From Branchiostoma lanceolatum (lineage: Eukaryota > Chordata > Leptocardii > Amphioxiformes > Branchiostomatidae): a stretch of DNA of 64,000 nucleotides. Of the stretch, positions 10,788 through 22,090 are shown piece after piece (position 1 is the stretch's first letter; each line of letters opens with the position of its first letter). The notes beneath the pieces are model-generated. The model had not been told where the DNA came from and ran no database searches. It worked only from the letters and a program-made list of their open reading frames with translations. The stretch spans positions 21,594,955 through 21,658,954 of the forward strand of contig NC_089728.1 of NCBI RefSeq assembly GCF_035083965.1. Reading direction: 5' to 3'. A program made the position numbers and the translations under genes.

Positions 10788-11166
10788 ATGGCAGACAAAA
10801 TGGAGGATAGCCCTTCCCTTGCCGTGCAACAATCAAGAGAAAGAGGTTCGGGTGATTCTTCAGTCAGTTCCAGTAATATGGCTGAAATTCCGACCGTGGT
10901 ACAGATCATCGAAAGGCAGGCGGCTTCGGGTGAGTCGTCAGCCGCCGGAGGAGGGACTGGGCCCCCAGGGTCGCTCCACCACCCCGGGTTCGTTCTCTTC
11001 AAACAGGGCGCCGAAGCCCGGCTGTACCGTGGTACGTTTCTCGGCAGACCTACTGTACTGAAGGAGAGGTTCAGTAAGAAGTACAGGCATCCCAGACTGG
11101 ACGAGAAGCTGACCACGAAGAGGACCCAGGGAGAAGCCAGGACCGTGGCTCGGGCAAGGAAAGCAG
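10788..11166 (+). CDS. TP53RK: TP53RK (PRPK/Bud32) exon 1
   Basis: Atypical small Ser/Thr kinase/ATPase of the KEOPS complex, needed for the N6-threonylcarbamoyl modification of tRNAs that read ANN codons; in vertebrates it also phosphorylates p53. ATG at 10788 opens a Ser/Gly-rich extension of about 65 residues (longer than the human one), then the kinase N lobe: FVLFKQGAEARLYRGTFLG, RPTVLKERFSKKYRHP, RLDEKLTTKRTQGEART. The QGAEA loop replaces the glycine loop, VLK carries the ATP-binding lysine, and KxYRHPxLDxKL is the Bud32 signature. The exon ends GCA G|GTACAC (phase 1). With exon 2 the protein has 289 residues against about 253 in human. Confidence 0.95.
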
Positions 11167-11339
11167 GTACACCGCCTGTTATTTGTGTTAAGAAACATTT
11201 AGTACTGTCACAATGTAGTCGACAAATTTGTGCATTGAATCAAAGTACAACTACTCTGAACGTTGAATCTGTAACGTTATTAACGAGTTAACCTGGGTCC
11301 AGTGCAAACCAATTATAACACAATAATCTCTTTGCTCAG

Positions 11340-11850
11340 AGAATCTTGCAAGTGTCAAAACCACCCCATATCTTGGAGTCCACCTATCTCACGACATGAG
11401 ATGGGACACCCAGATTAGACATGCCACTGGCAAAGCCAACAGAATACTAGCGGTCATTCGACGCAACCTGTGGTGCTGCCCTCCACGAGTGAGGTCTACT
11501 TGTTACGAATCGCTAGTACGGCCACACCTGGAATACAGCGCGACTATCTGGGACCCCCATTCTTCTGGCGGGTCACAAGCGCTAGAAAAGGTGCAGCGCA
11601 GAGCGGCGCGAGTGACCGTTGGTAATGGCCCTTGCTGGCAGACAGAAGGCGAGAAGCACGTCTAACTACACTTTATAAGATTTCCCAGGGTCTCATCAAT
11701 ATCCCACCTGAACAGTATCTTGTACCAGTTGCCCACAGACACACCAGAGCTAGCCTTAACGGTGCACGCACCAGTTCTTCCGCGACAGTGGTCCATGGTA
11801 GTCCACGACAAAAAAGGGACGAAAGGGTTCCGAGGGTCTGGGTTTGAGTT
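11340..11850 (+). pseudogene. LINE reverse-transcriptase C-terminal fragment in TP53RK intron
   Basis: Translation around 11362-11640 gives TTPYLGVHLSHDMRWDTQ, then RHATGKANRILAVIRRNL, LVRPHLEYSATIWDPH and LEKVQRRAARV. This is the thumb and post-RT region seen in jockey/CR1-type LINEs and resembles the element at 24402-25877. A frame change at about 11640 leads into ARLTTLYKISQGLINIPPEQ and TRASLNGARTSS. It is 5'-truncated, broken, and in the same strand as TP53RK. Confidence 0.8.
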
Positions 11851-12464
11851 CAGATTTCTCAAAATGTGCTTCGAACTGACATTAAATACTAACATGGCTG
11901 AAAAGTGTATGAATCAGTGTGTTTTGGGTGGAAATTGCGTTTCAGTCCGAGCCTTACTTCCAGATATCGATACGCGTTGAAGGTAAACTGCCCCTTTGAC
12001 CCAGATTGACCTTTGATGCGTTCTTTTGGCCGTGTTGCATTACTAGAACCTCGCGCTACGGGTTATTGTGAAAATCAGAGTGGTAGGATTTTCTTTATAA
12101 TGTGCTTGATTATACCTTGGAGTTTTCTCTTTCTGACACTAACAGTCATTTTCGTGTCAAAAAATTTTGTGATGTGTTTAGTTCCACAGGAAAATGCCAA
12201 ATTTTGCGCCTCATTTTTGACGGAAAAATTCTTTTTCCCTCTTATATTTACTAAAATTACAAAGGTTGAAGAAACCGAAACTCGGGTTTTCTTGTAGCTA
12301 GAGGGATATCCTTTATTCCCATTCACAGTTGTTTTGGCTCGGAAATATTTCCTGGAAGAGATCTAGACGGTCGCTAGACTTGGGGGTGTGCAAACTCGAA
12401 TTGAGACCCAAAAAATAAACTAGGGGGTGCCCCATAACCTTAAATGCAAACTCACTTCAGCATG
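11851..12464. other. insert splitting the intronic LINE fragment
   Basis: About 600 bp that interrupt the LINE 3' region between 11850 and 12465. No recognised coding frame or terminal repeats. Its edges were placed by the resumption of LINE coding similarity and are approximate. Confidence 0.35.
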
Positions 12465-12650
12465 TACAGATTGTTTTAGACTATCCTTTTTTCCACGCAC
12501 GGTTAAGGAGTGGAATACCCTGCCGGGGCATATCGCACAAGCGCTGACAGCTTGCCGCCCTGTCGTATCCCGCCAGGCCTGACCCCCCCTCAGTGATACC
12601 CCTTCAGGGGTTGTTAGAGGGTATTCGAAATGAAGATGAATGAAGTTATA
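12465..12650 (+). pseudogene. 3' end of the split LINE fragment
   Basis: Frames give YPFFHA / RTVKEWNTLPGHIAQA, matching the SFFPRTxxEWNxLP motif that ends many LINE ORF2 proteins, followed by a short 3' UTR and a GAAGATGAATGAAG tail. It belongs to the same insertion as 11340-11850, split by about 600 bp. Confidence 0.65.
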
Positions 12651-13111
12651 GATGCTTTATTGACATCAGAATTTGAATCCACAGGCGGCCATTTGATTAC
12701 AGTTTAACAGACGTACACGGTAAATCCGACATGACGTCAAATGAAAAGACTATATTAATCATATCATAAGTGAGACATTATTATATCAGCAATATTTGTA
12801 ACTAAGAAACTAGTTCTTGAAATTGAAACTCATACTAGTTAGCTAGTAAATCTCCAATGCAGTGCTCAGCTAATTCAATATATCTGTATGCCAACTTTTA
12901 AACTTTTAAAATAGTGTGAAAGAGATAGCTATAGCATACAAACCCATAAAACTAAAGACGAGATACTTTACCAAGCCAGCAGCTTTTCAAAAGGTATTAG
13001 TTGCTGCGACTGTTGCAGAGCTATATTTTACTTGCAGTCTTATACATTAGCCCATGTCTACATGTAGTCCGAAATTATAACGGTAAAGAGAATGTTTTAA
13101 ATGTCTTGCAG

Positions 13112-13602
13112 GTATCCCCACCCCCTGTATCTACTTTGTCAACTACCAGTCCAACTGTATCTACATGGAGGACTTGCGGTGTGCGACCACCTCGCGGGAT
13201 TATATCGTGGCCGTGCAGTCCGTTGGGGCAGGCGACAGCTTCCGAGCCCTGCAGCCAATCATGGACAAGATCGGAAAAATCCTGGCAACCATGCACGACG
13301 GAGACATCATCCACGGAGACCTGACGACGTCTAACATAATGCTGAAACAGGACGCGTCCGCGACGGACCCAGAGGTGGTTCTGATCGACTTCGGTCTGAG
13401 TTCGGTATCGCAGCTCGCCGAAGACAAGGGGGTGGATCTGTACGTCTTGGAGAAAGCGTTCCTCAGCACACATCCAAACACAGAGACGTTGTTCCGTGTC
13501 ATTCTTAAGAGTTATACTAAACACTCGAGAAAGTCCAAGGATGTTATCAAGAAGTTAGATGAAGTGAGGCTGAGAGGACGGAAGCGTACAATGGTTGGAT
13601 GA
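13112..13602 (+). CDS. TP53RK: TP53RK (PRPK/Bud32) exon 2
   Basis: Kinase C lobe. The acceptor is ATGTCTTGCAG; the split glycine codon (G|GT) gives KAG|IPTPCIYFVNYQSN, then IYMEDL (hinge), ILATMHDGDIIHGDLTTSN with the catalytic HGDLTTSNxM motif, VVLIDFGLSS with the metal-binding DFG, EDKGVDLYVLEKAFLSTHPN (the Bud32 C-lobe signature), and the C-terminal RLRGRKRTMVG tail that is conserved in the family and involved in ATPase activity. TGA at 13600-13602. All key residues are present, so the gene looks functional despite the invaded intron. A poly(A) signal follows at 13716. Confidence 0.96.
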
Positions 13603-13715
13603 TGCTATGTAACAATGTGACTACAGGATTAAGTTTGTGGAGTTATTGAGCATTTTGTTAAAATTACTCTTGGCACGTTTTTCTTCCTCTGAAAAGTTCA
13701 TCATTTTTTGTATTG

Positions 13716-13721
13716 AATAAA
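13716..13721 (+). promoter_or_regulatory. AATAAA poly(A) signal of TP53RK
   Basis: AATAAA lies 114 nt after the TP53RK stop codon, in an AT-rich stretch, as expected for a short 3' UTR. Confidence 0.6.
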
Positions 13722-13739
13722 TATGAGACAGATCATGTG

Positions 13740-14640
13740 ACCTTGGAAGACCAAATTATACAAATACAAATATCATTATCCAAATATATTATATTTAATG
13801 ATAATATTTGTACATATATATTGTACATATTAATAACTATGAAAGCTCTACTGCCTACAAACCAACAGCCTTGAAAACGTAACCTTGGACTTGGTAAATG
13901 TACCGGTAGTTCAGGAAATGTACATGTAGATGTTACCTTACAATAAAGATCTCCCCATGAATGATCAAACTGGAGTGTTGACCATTTATTGTACCGGTAT
14001 TTTTAATGATACATTTTGTATATGAGTTTTCTCAAATTCTTTAACCTCGGTGCCAAACTTCTATCGCATTCTTCATCAACAGAACAAAGGAAAACTTGTC
14101 TCAACATTTTCCTGTCACTGTTGGACCCCATCCATCCATCTCTTAACTTCATGCAAAGTCCCCAATACAAATGCCCAAAAGGTGCTAATGTGAAATTCTG
14201 CCCAAATGAAGTGTTCTTTGTTGGCAAAATAGTACAATATTCCGAGTGCCACACCCATCCTACGAGCCCAAGACCAGGATGGAGAGAGGGATAAGGTATG
14301 CGGAAAATAGAAAAAAAACATCATACGCCTGGGCATGAAAGGAAATAGAATGTCATTTAAGAAACGGGGAGGGGGGAGGGGACAAAAAATAAAACAGCAA
14401 CAGAACAAACAACCAATGTGAATTCTTTTTTTCACTTCTCAACCTACCCCCATTACCAGATCCCTTTTTGTCACTACACTCATGACTCCGCCCCAGTAAG
14501 AAAGACGTATTTCTTTATTCCAGGCCTTATTCTTATACCCACGCCTCTCAGGGGGTATTAGCATAATCTCCATTATCACCTGGGCTCAAAAAGGCGCTTA
14601 GATTACACCTGGCTTTAGTGCGCAGGCCAGGTGTGGCATT
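13740..14640. other. intergenic; no gene seen
   Basis: Region after TP53RK. AT-rich at first, then a purine-rich stretch (14290-14400). No conserved coding signal on either strand. Confidence 0.5.
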
Positions 14641-14800
14641 TTGAATACCTGTCCTGAATCAGAGGTGTGAAATTTGCAATTTACGACAAAGGTTAGACAT
14701 CCAAGTAATAAGAGCATCATTACCATATCAGTGGTCAGACATTTCAGGTAGCATCCAGTGTCAGGCCCTGTAAAGTGTGTCTATCATTTCTAAAGCTAAT
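14640..14800 (-). mobile_element. degraded Penelope-type/hammerhead repeat fragment
   Basis: Contains GTTAGACATCCAAGTAATA and, antisense, CTGACACTGGATGCTACC then GAAATGTCTGAC. These match, in the same arrangement but with losses, the repeat at 41515-41660 and 15170-15340. The CTGANGA core is broken here. Confidence 0.5.
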
Positions 14801-15169
14801 GTACAATTGTGTAACAAGAGTGGTTTAAAAAAACACAGGCGACGTGAGGATTAGTATGAAAGGAATTAACATATATAATCAATCTTTAAATCCAGCTTGT
14901 ATAGGGAGGCTAGCACAGGGAGTGTTCGAAAATCATTTAGTCTTAACTTGCTTGCGTTCAAAGGTTTGTTGATGTTTGAATCTATATCTGAAAGTTCAAG
15001 TTATCATCATCATATTAAATTTTCCGTATTGACTTTAATGTGCGATGTGTAGGGTACAAGTTTAGATCAACCTGCCCGCTGTGATACAGCTCATAGAAAG
15101 CAGATATTTTTGGCTTAAAAGAAGTATCAGATAAGTTTATTTCCCTATCTTTCTCTTTCTGCAAATGTG

Positions 15170-15345
15170 TATTGCAGTGGTTATGTATATACATCGATGA
15201 AGGTTAGATATCCAGGTAATCAGATACGCAAAAAAATGCTCAACCAACTGTATACAAATTTGAAACAGTCAGTCACTGACGACAGACAGCGGACGCTGTC
15301 TGAAACGTCTGTTTCAAAATTTTGTCTTCAGTGTCTAACAATTTT
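15170..15345 (+). mobile_element. Penelope-type repeat fragment carrying a hammerhead-like motif
   Basis: GGTTAGATATCCAGGTAATC and CAACTGTATACAAATTTGAAAC lead into the motif at 15276. The flank TTTGAAACAG pairs with CTGTTTCAAA on the far side, closing a long stem around the motif. The same flanking string occurs at 41530-41615 and partly at 14690. Confidence 0.6.
15276..15306 (+). ncRNA. hammerhead-ribozyme-like core
   Basis: CTGACGA, an unpaired C, an 8-bp stem II (AGACAGCG / CGCTGTCT) and GAAAC follow in order. CTGANGA - stem II - GAAA is the hammerhead core, known in Penelope-like elements and retrozymes. One extra nucleotide between CTGANGA and stem II, and no obvious stem III, make self-cleavage uncertain. 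Confidence 0.5.
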
Positions 15346-16489
15346 TAGGCCACGCATATCTTTTAGCGCCGAACATGTCCCAATCATCTCCTAACCAGTA
15401 AATGACTTACTTCCGACTGAGCCCCGAATGCTTTCTAACCTACTCCCAACCATCTAGCCGCATACTGCCGAATCTCTCCTGACTAATCCCCGACCGATTA
15501 CTAACCCTCTCACGAATTGACATCGACAAATTCCGTGACTTTGAAACGAAGGGTCATTTTCGATTTTAATCAAAATCATCCGTTCTTCTATGCTGCTAAC
15601 ATCACCGAGAGACCGAATTCAGATCACGCTTAGATTTGATACGGCTTTAAAATTTAATGTTCTTCGTTGTTTTTGGTCGTGTGAAGGTCGGCGGGGATTC
15701 GCTCACGTTCTGATAGTAGTCACTTGGATGGAAATGAGTAAGCACAGTGGTACGGCCTTGCAAAACTAGTTGAGAGTAGGTCAGCAGTGGTTCTGGCGTG
15801 GTTTAAGCCCCGGTTACACATAGCCGAACATGGCCTCCCGACTCTCCCCCGACCATGGTTAGAGTGATTCGGGAGCTAGGTCGGCTGGCGTTCGGCTGAG
15901 TCGGCTGGTGTTCGGCTGCGCCAGCCGAATATTTTAAACTAGAGTTCCACGAACACAATATCTTCGCCAAATAATCAAGGCTTATTTTGGAGAGTGATCA
16001 ATATTTACATGCTTATCACCCCCTGAAAATATGTTGTGATGGGGGAGGGGATGAGTCCAGTTTAGATAGGGTTAAAATCATTTGGTGGTACAGGACTTGT
16101 ATATGTGTCTAGTGTGCTGATATATGTCATAACTGGTCATCAAAAATATCAAAAGTGATGATGAAATGGTACAGTAAATATATATGAATAGAAGAAACCA
16201 TTATTTCATATCATACACATTTTGAAAGAAACCAGTGGTGCAGTTGTGGTGCAGTGTACTCTCCAAGCAAAGGAGTGAGTCCGGCTTGATTTTGACGTAT
16301 TTTTAGGTGCTTTTGTCAGGCTTTCTATTTTGTCCCCTTTTCGTTATGTCGCCAACCGTGTGTTGGACAAAAATGCCTAAACTGAACACGTTAAAAACCA
16401 AGTGAGACTGCCCCATCTGTTTATTTATATTCCCCATCTGTTTATTTATACTTTTAGGCAAGCCCCTCTGTTGACCTGTTTCCGGAACA
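15346..16489. other. repeat-rich intergenic DNA; no gene seen
   Basis: Contains runs of TCGGCTGG/GTTCGGCTG phrases (15870-15930), similar to CCGAC-rich sequence at 40030-40140. At 15947 there is AACTAGAGTTCCACGA, followed by TTCGCCAAATAAT; the same boundary-like string occurs at about 20582 and 32395, so it may be a transposon end. No coding exon recognised. Confidence 0.45.
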
Positions 16490-16800
16490 CTGTCACATGT
16501 CCCATTATGAAATGTAGTGGATTTACAAACTTTCCTTACTAATTATGCAGATTAGCTCCTGATTTGAATAATTAGTCATTGATTGTGTAAAGCACCGTCT
16601 GAGGTCTCTACATGGCAAACATGACGACTTGTTGACCCCTTCTCAAGTTATTCATGTCCGAAGATCAAAACAAAAACACCCACTGCAGTTCCAAACAAGA
16701 TGCTAGGAGGCCCAAACTTACACAACTTACTTCCTGTGGCATGAACTATCTACCACACAAAAATCATGACCATGGCACTTTCAGAAAATATGCCCGTGAA
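16490..16800 (-). repeat. dispersed ATGCAAAT-rich repeat family, copy 2
   Basis: TTATGCAGATTAGCTCCTGA, then GTAAAGCACCG, CCCACTGCAGTTCCAAAC and GAACTATCTACCACAC match, in order, the copy at 42990-43230. Confidence 0.65.
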
Positions 16801-17280
16801 CCGAATTCGATCTGATGTGATGTAAACAACACAGAACAATGAAGGGAACAAATGCAAGTTTAAACGAGAATTTTCAAGAATTTTAGCAAAACTATCCAGG
16901 AAAATGAATGAATGAATGAATGAATGGTTTATTAAAAATTCAAAGAACATAGCAGCCCCAGGCTGAATTGCGTCTTTTTCTTACAAAACAACACGTCATT
17001 AAAAACTTCTAAAAACTTTACAATTACATGATCACATCTTAAGTGAAGCCTTGTCAACTACTGGTTTATTGGACGATCGAACTGTAACATAAAAGCTTTC
17101 CTTTTTCATTTATAGATGAAATAAATAATCTATAACATGCAGTCATTTAGTACTTTCACAAGGTACGGTACCGGCGAGTCCCTGTACAGGTTTGTTCTGC
17201 ATTTCAAAGTTCTAAGTTTGTGAGAGTTCCTTGTATCTTTGCCGTGACACTGTCCCATTCTCTGAGGGCGCAGCTCGGGG

Positions 17281-18993
17281 TCAAGTTTCTTGGCAAACTT
17301 CCTGCACAGCTCGAGGCGCCGTTGAGACAGTGTTTGTAGACCTGAGACAGTGTTTGTAGCCTGTGTACTGTCCCCCCAGAATGGTGCGAAGAGCTCTCTT
17401 CTGGACTTTCTCTATCCGTGTAGTTTGTTCTGTGGTAAGTCCAGGATGCCACACTGGCACACAGTACTCCAGTACAGGTCGCACGTAGGACGTGTACACA
17501 TGCAGCAAGTCTTCCACTGTGAGGTTGAAACGTTTCAGTCTTCTGAGCATGAAGAGCCTTCCGTTTGCTTTAGTGGTCATTTTCGATACCTGCGTGTCCC
17601 ATCTCAAGTTTGCCTGCAACCAGACTCCTAGCAAGCACGTGACTACCTAGGCATGTGGTTTTCCCTAGACCACTGATTGAACTTATCTAGTTCCTCCTGC
17701 ATGATGGATGGCTCTGTGTGATGCCGAGACTCTCCCAAAGAAAGATCGTCAACGTATTTCCACTCCTCCAAGGGGGACTCTCTTACCGCATCGTCGAACA
17801 CAACCAGAAATATGAGGGGTCCATGTAAAGTTCTTTGGGGCACCGAGCAGGAGAGAGTTTGCCACGTAGATAGTTCGTTGTGGTACCTAACGCATTGGCG
17901 GCGGTTTGTCAGGAAGTCACTTATCCAGGGAATCAAACTTGGTCTTGCTCCAAGCTTTAACAGTTTGGTGATGGCAACGGTGTGGTCAATCCTGTCAAAA
18001 GCTTTCGAGAAGTCCGTCATCACAAGAGTAGTGATGTTACCCAGCTTGTCGGAGTTTCCGGTTATGTAGTCAGTCAAACTAACCAAGTAGTGAGTGGTGG
18101 ACTTTCCCTGATGATGATGATGATGATAATGACAGGTTTATTCAGTAGACAAACAGATACAGGCCTCATGGCAGCCCTAGGGCTGAATTAACAGGTTTGT
18201 TTACAATATCAATAATCAAATTTACATATACATAAAAACATTTCATTGTTACCCTTTAGGCATCCGTACTGCTGTGGGTCTAGTGACGGTCTGATGTCCT
18301 GTAGCAACCACTTACTAACAAATGACTCAGCTACTTTAGCTAGTTGCGATGTCAACGAAACCGGGCGTAGTTTGTTAACGCTCGGAGGCTGGCACTTAGG
18401 GAGTGGTACTACGATGGCATCCTTCCATTGTTGCGGTACGTGCCCCCTCCTTAAGCGAAGCATTCAAAATGTCAGCAACGGGTTGGCTAAACTCGTAGGC
18501 AAACTCCCTCAACACTCTCGTACTCAGCTGATCTGGGCCAGGAGCTTTTCCGACTTTAAGCCTTTGCAAAATGGGGTACACGTCCCAGGGATAGACTCCT
18601 GGCGGAGGAGTCTTACATGGCAGGTATGCTGGAAGCTGTGTCGGATCCAGGCAAGGACGTCCTTGCGCCACTGTTGCAAACTGTTCGTTAATAAAGTTCG
18701 CAATGGAAAGGCTGTCTGCTGAGTCAATGTCCGGGATGTCGACAGAGAGTTCCTTGTGTTGCATGTTGAGCAAACTTGCCTCTGATCTCTCGGTACCAAC
18801 TGGCTGGATTGTCATTTTTCAGCTTTTTAATTCGGTCACCGTAGTAGGATTTTCTGGCTTTCTTCACCTCCCGGTTCACCCTGTTCCTGAGATGTTTCCA
18901 CAACAAGGTTTTACCGTCCGAAAAGGCCTTCTGTCTTCTGAGAATAAGCGACTTTACTTCCGGTGAGATCCATGGTTTGTCCGTACTGTGCAT
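17281..18993 (-). pseudogene. reverse-transcriptase domain of the CR1-like LINE, frameshifted
   Basis: In 5'-3' order: KPWISPEVKSLILRRQKAF (endonuclease-RT linker), KVGKAPGPDQLSTRVLREFA (RT motif 1 region), NKLRPVSLTSQLAKVAESFV (RPVSL), LVMTDFSKAFDRIDHTVA (DFSKAFD, motif A), a degraded VPQ-G motif, WKYVDDLSLGES (YVDD, the catalytic motif C), then LRWDTQVSKMTTKANGRLF, YVRPVLEYCVPVWHPG and RIEKVQKRALRTILG. At least four frame changes separate these blocks. The motif set is that of CR1/jockey-group LINEs. Confidence 0.85.
18111..18247 (-). mobile_element. short LINE 3'-end fragment nested in the CR1-like LINE
   Basis: RT coding similarity stops after QQYGCLKG at about 18247 and resumes with STTHYLVSLTDYITG at about 18105. 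The inserted sequence has a (TCATCA)-type tail (plus-strand TGATGATGATGATGATAATG) and a body containing TTTATTCAGTAGACAAACAG and GCAGCCCTAGGGCTGAATT. The 3' UTR of the host LINE has the similar GCAGCCCCAGGCTGAATT at 16951, so the nested piece comes from a related LINE. Confidence 0.65.
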
Positions 18994-19141
18994 CCTGTCT
19001 CATGGGGAAGTACTGTTCGATCGCTTTTGCCGTGGTGTCGTAGAAGATGGCTGATTTACCCTCGCATGAGGGTTCATCGTACTGTTCCTGCCACTGGTAA
19101 GAACAGAGCCACTGACCGAAGGCACGTATATCCGAGTCCCG

Positions 19142-20058
19142 CATGGTCGCACTTTCCTTGTTTTAGTTTCATTACGTTGTTGAAAGGACTTGGCTCTCCA
19201 CAGGACCATATTATGATCACTGAGGCCGAGAGGACTGGTGATTTCAGGTTTGTCGTAGTAAGCCTGGAGGTCTGTGATAATCACCTTAAGAATTGCTTGT
19301 CCTCTTGTGGGTTTGTCTACAACTTGGGTCAGACCATTTCCACCGCAAATATCCTCGGTATCCAGTCTGTTGAAGTCACCCAAGAGAATTAGCCCTGCTT
19401 CAGGGTGACTTGTTCTTATGCGATCACTTTCTGTAAGTAGATGTTCCACAAGTGCGTCCTGATGCGGAGAGGCACTGTACAGATGATCAGTTCCGATAAA
19501 CCCCTGGGTAAGCGCCTGGGTCTGACAGAAATCCATAAACATTCCAGTTCGGGTGGCACAGACGTGTCCTGCACAACTAGTAGCTGGTATGGAATCTTTC
19601 ACATACAATGCCACGCCTCCTCCTCCTCTTCTATGTGTGCGGCATCTAGAGAACAGGTTGTACCCATCCACAGCAAGGTGTGTCTCAGACATGTCAGGTG
19701 TGAACCATGACTCCGTCACGGCAGCTATGTCGATGTTATTGTTCAACAAAATGGTTTGGAATTCCTCTAACCTGTTTACTAGTGACCTGGGGTTACATAA
19801 CAGGATAGATGGTATTGCGGGGGGATGCTTTCTCTTCTTCTCGGCTACTGTCTTCTCACAGGTTCGCAGGATTGTCTCTCTCGTAGTAGGCTGCCAGGTG
19901 CGCCGGGTCAGGAGTGTTGCTCGACGATTTCCCAGCACGACAGGGATCGGTCTGGCGATATTCTTTCCCCCACGACAACCCCTGGCGTGAAAAAATGTCT
20001 TTATTCCACATTCAGTGATTGACCTTTTTGCTTTGGTAGACAACTTTGAGTAAGACAT
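19142..20058 (-). pseudogene. apurinic-type endonuclease domain of the CR1-like LINE
   Basis: Open from a possible start MSYSKLSTKAKRS. Endonuclease motifs in order: LLCNPRSLVNRLEEFQ (catalytic Asn), DIAAVTESWFTPDMS (catalytic Glu), RRGGGGVALYVKD, ILLGDFNRLD (GDFN), ITSPLGLSDHNMVLW (SDH catalytic His). The domain is complete by motif, unlike the RT part, and would nick DNA for target-primed reverse transcription. The frame leaves LINE similarity after RKVRP at about 19160. Confidence 0.85.
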
Positions 20059-20200
20059 AAATGCCCGAAGGGTCGACGCCGAGTAGATCAGTGTGCTGTA
20101 TAGGGCAATGGCTAAATGACCTGTAGTAACCCGGCATTTGACTCCAGTAGTAAACAGACATGTAGCGTTTGGTTTCTTGCAGTTCTCCCGTCAGCACTGA

Positions 20201-20579
20201 ACTAGTTCCTCTGTCTTACTGTTAAAGGTGATTTATATGCTGTCACAGGCAGGGAAAGTCATAGCCGGCTCACCTTCCTGGTACGTAGAAACAGCGCTTG
20301 ATTCACGTAGACGGTGAATTCCTTTGTCTCGGCGGTGCCCTCCCCCTTGATCCGGCGTCGGTTCAGGGAAACTTTTAAAAACTCGGTCAGAAACCGCAAA
20401 AACGGCCTAAAATGTTGATCCGCAGTACAAGGAGTGGTGTTCCAACTTGTTCCCTCATCGATTCTCAACAGATGACAGCTTGAAGTAACTTAAAACTCTA
20501 CTTTTCTGTAAAAACTGACGGACGTGTAAAAAGTGTGGGCAGCTATGAAAGCACCACCTATCGATCTCAAATAAGGAAG
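20201..20579. other. no gene seen
   Basis: Sequence upstream of the CR1-like LINE. It may include the rest of its 5' UTR. No recognised exon. Confidence 0.4.
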
Positions 20580-21400
20580 AAACTACGAGTTCCACGACAT
20601 CATTCCTTCGCCAAATGATTATGACTTATCCTTACTTCGAAATCCTACCTTCAGGAGTTGGTTACCCCCAACCCGATCGGACATCCACGCTAGAAATCTA
20701 AAAGGCGCCCACCAACTTTGTATCCCTTATAACTTCCAAATCCCACAAGTATGAAATTGGCGTCACTTATTAGGAAAGAATTATAGTAGTCATCATTGAA
20801 TATGCAATTTAGGTCCTCAATTGCATATCATTAATCTATCAACATTTCTCTCTTCCTCACTTAAAGGTCACATATTTGAATAGTCTTATTATGGAACGCA
20901 GCGGGTTTCTGAAGTTCCCTAATTAATTATGCAAACTAGAGTCTGATTTGTATACTTATGATTTGATTATATACCGAGATTCACTTAAGCTATCTACATA
21001 CAAATCATGATGATTCGTCAATCTCATCTATATATTTATCATTAATTATGCAAATTACTCAAGCTATCTACAAACCAAAAATTACTGCCATCTGTCAACC
21101 CCTTCTTATTTCCTTTCAAATTCTGAAAGAAAACCTGCTCCTGCAGTTCTAGAGGACTCAAACCTACTCTACTTAATTTCCTTCGAAAGGGCTATCTACC
21201 ACCCAAGAATCACGACAATAGTATGTACAGAACACGAGATATTAGAACAGGAAGCTGCACTACAGTACCTCAGAAAGTCACTAGGGGCACAAAATCTAAT
21301 TACTAAGTATTTGGAGATCTCATCAATCCTTATCCACATATCAAATATGTCTTCAGGAGTACTAGTTATTCTATGTTTCACCTCTAAATCACAAACTCCA
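20580..21400 (-). repeat. dispersed ATGCAAAT-rich repeat family, copy 3
   Basis: Opens with AACTACGAGTTCCACGACAT and CCTTCGCCAAATGATTATG, matching boundary strings at 15947 and 32395. It then contains AATTATGCAAAC, TTAATTATGCAAATTACTC, AGCTATCTACA, CTGCAGTTCTAGAGGACTC, GGGCTATCTACCACCC and a CTGCAGTACC-like string, all in the order seen at 42840-43330. Confidence 0.65.
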
Positions 21401-21479
21401 TGTGTCGCGATTTAATACTGCGTGCTGCTACCTTCATCTTGTGGTAGGGAGTAAGGGACCAACCATTGCACACTAAGTC

Positions 21480-22090
21480 AACTGGGAAGGGAGGGACCAT
21501 CCATCTAAGGTTAGGGTGTGGTGAAGGAGAAACAATTAAATAAATAAAAAAACTGTACTGGGAGGGGATGGGCCATCTCTTTCACATGGGGTTGAGGTGT
21601 TGAAAGGGAGGGACAATCCATTTTACAAGGGGCTAAATGGTCTGGGAAGGGAGGGACAATTTCATAGGGGTCTAGGAATAGAGGGACAATCCATTTCTCA
21701 TGGGATGAAGGCCTAAGGGTGAGAGGGATCATCCATTTCACTTATTGTTAAGTTAAGGGTCTATAATGGGAGGGACAATCCATTGTACATGGTCATGGGT
21801 CTGAGAAGGGATGGACCATTAATGTCACATTGAGTTAACTGTGTGAGAGGGCCAATGGTTGTTACATGGATTAAGGATCTGGGAGGGGACTTAGCATCCA
21901 TGTTACACGGGTCGAGGCTCTGGGAAAGTAAGAAGACATTTTACAAAGACCACAGAGGCTCGACAAGAGGGACCATACAGTCAAGGTCAGCTTGGAGGGA
22001 GTGGGAAATCCGTTTCACATTAGAGTGGGGATAAGGGGAGAGGGAACATCCATTCATGCCAGTTTGAGGTTGGGGAGGGAGAAAGCATCC
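21480..22090. repeat. degenerate minisatellite, GGGAGGGACAATCCATTT unit
   Basis: About a dozen diverged units of roughly 45-60 bp built on GGGAGGGACAATCCATTTCA followed by CATGGGGTTAAGGGTCTGG. Variation in spacing and sequence is high, so the array is old. No coding signal. Confidence 0.75.

Larger units (their letters stand above)
16905..20200 (-). mobile_element. CR1-like LINE, near full length but broken
   Basis: Minus-strand non-LTR retrotransposon. In transcript order it has an apurinic-type endonuclease (about 19160-20058), a linker, a reverse transcriptase with a YVDD box (about 17650-18700), a thumb region (17281-17634), and a 3' UTR ending in a (CATT)n tail (plus-strand GAATGAATG at 16908-16926). 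Several frameshifts, a small gap at 17635-17642 and a nested insertion at about 18111-18247 make it inactive. Confidence 0.85.

Noticed and set aside
13101..13334. Alternative plus-strand frame with GRRQ/RRPDD
   Set aside because: Out-of-frame shadow of TP53RK exon 2.
13075..13524. 149-codon minus-strand open frame
   Set aside because: Antisense of TP53RK exon 2, whose kinase motifs are unambiguous.
18246..18722. 158-codon plus-strand frame
   Set aside because: Antisense of the CR1-like RT region.
19553..19990. 145-codon plus-strand frame
   Set aside because: Antisense of the LINE endonuclease.
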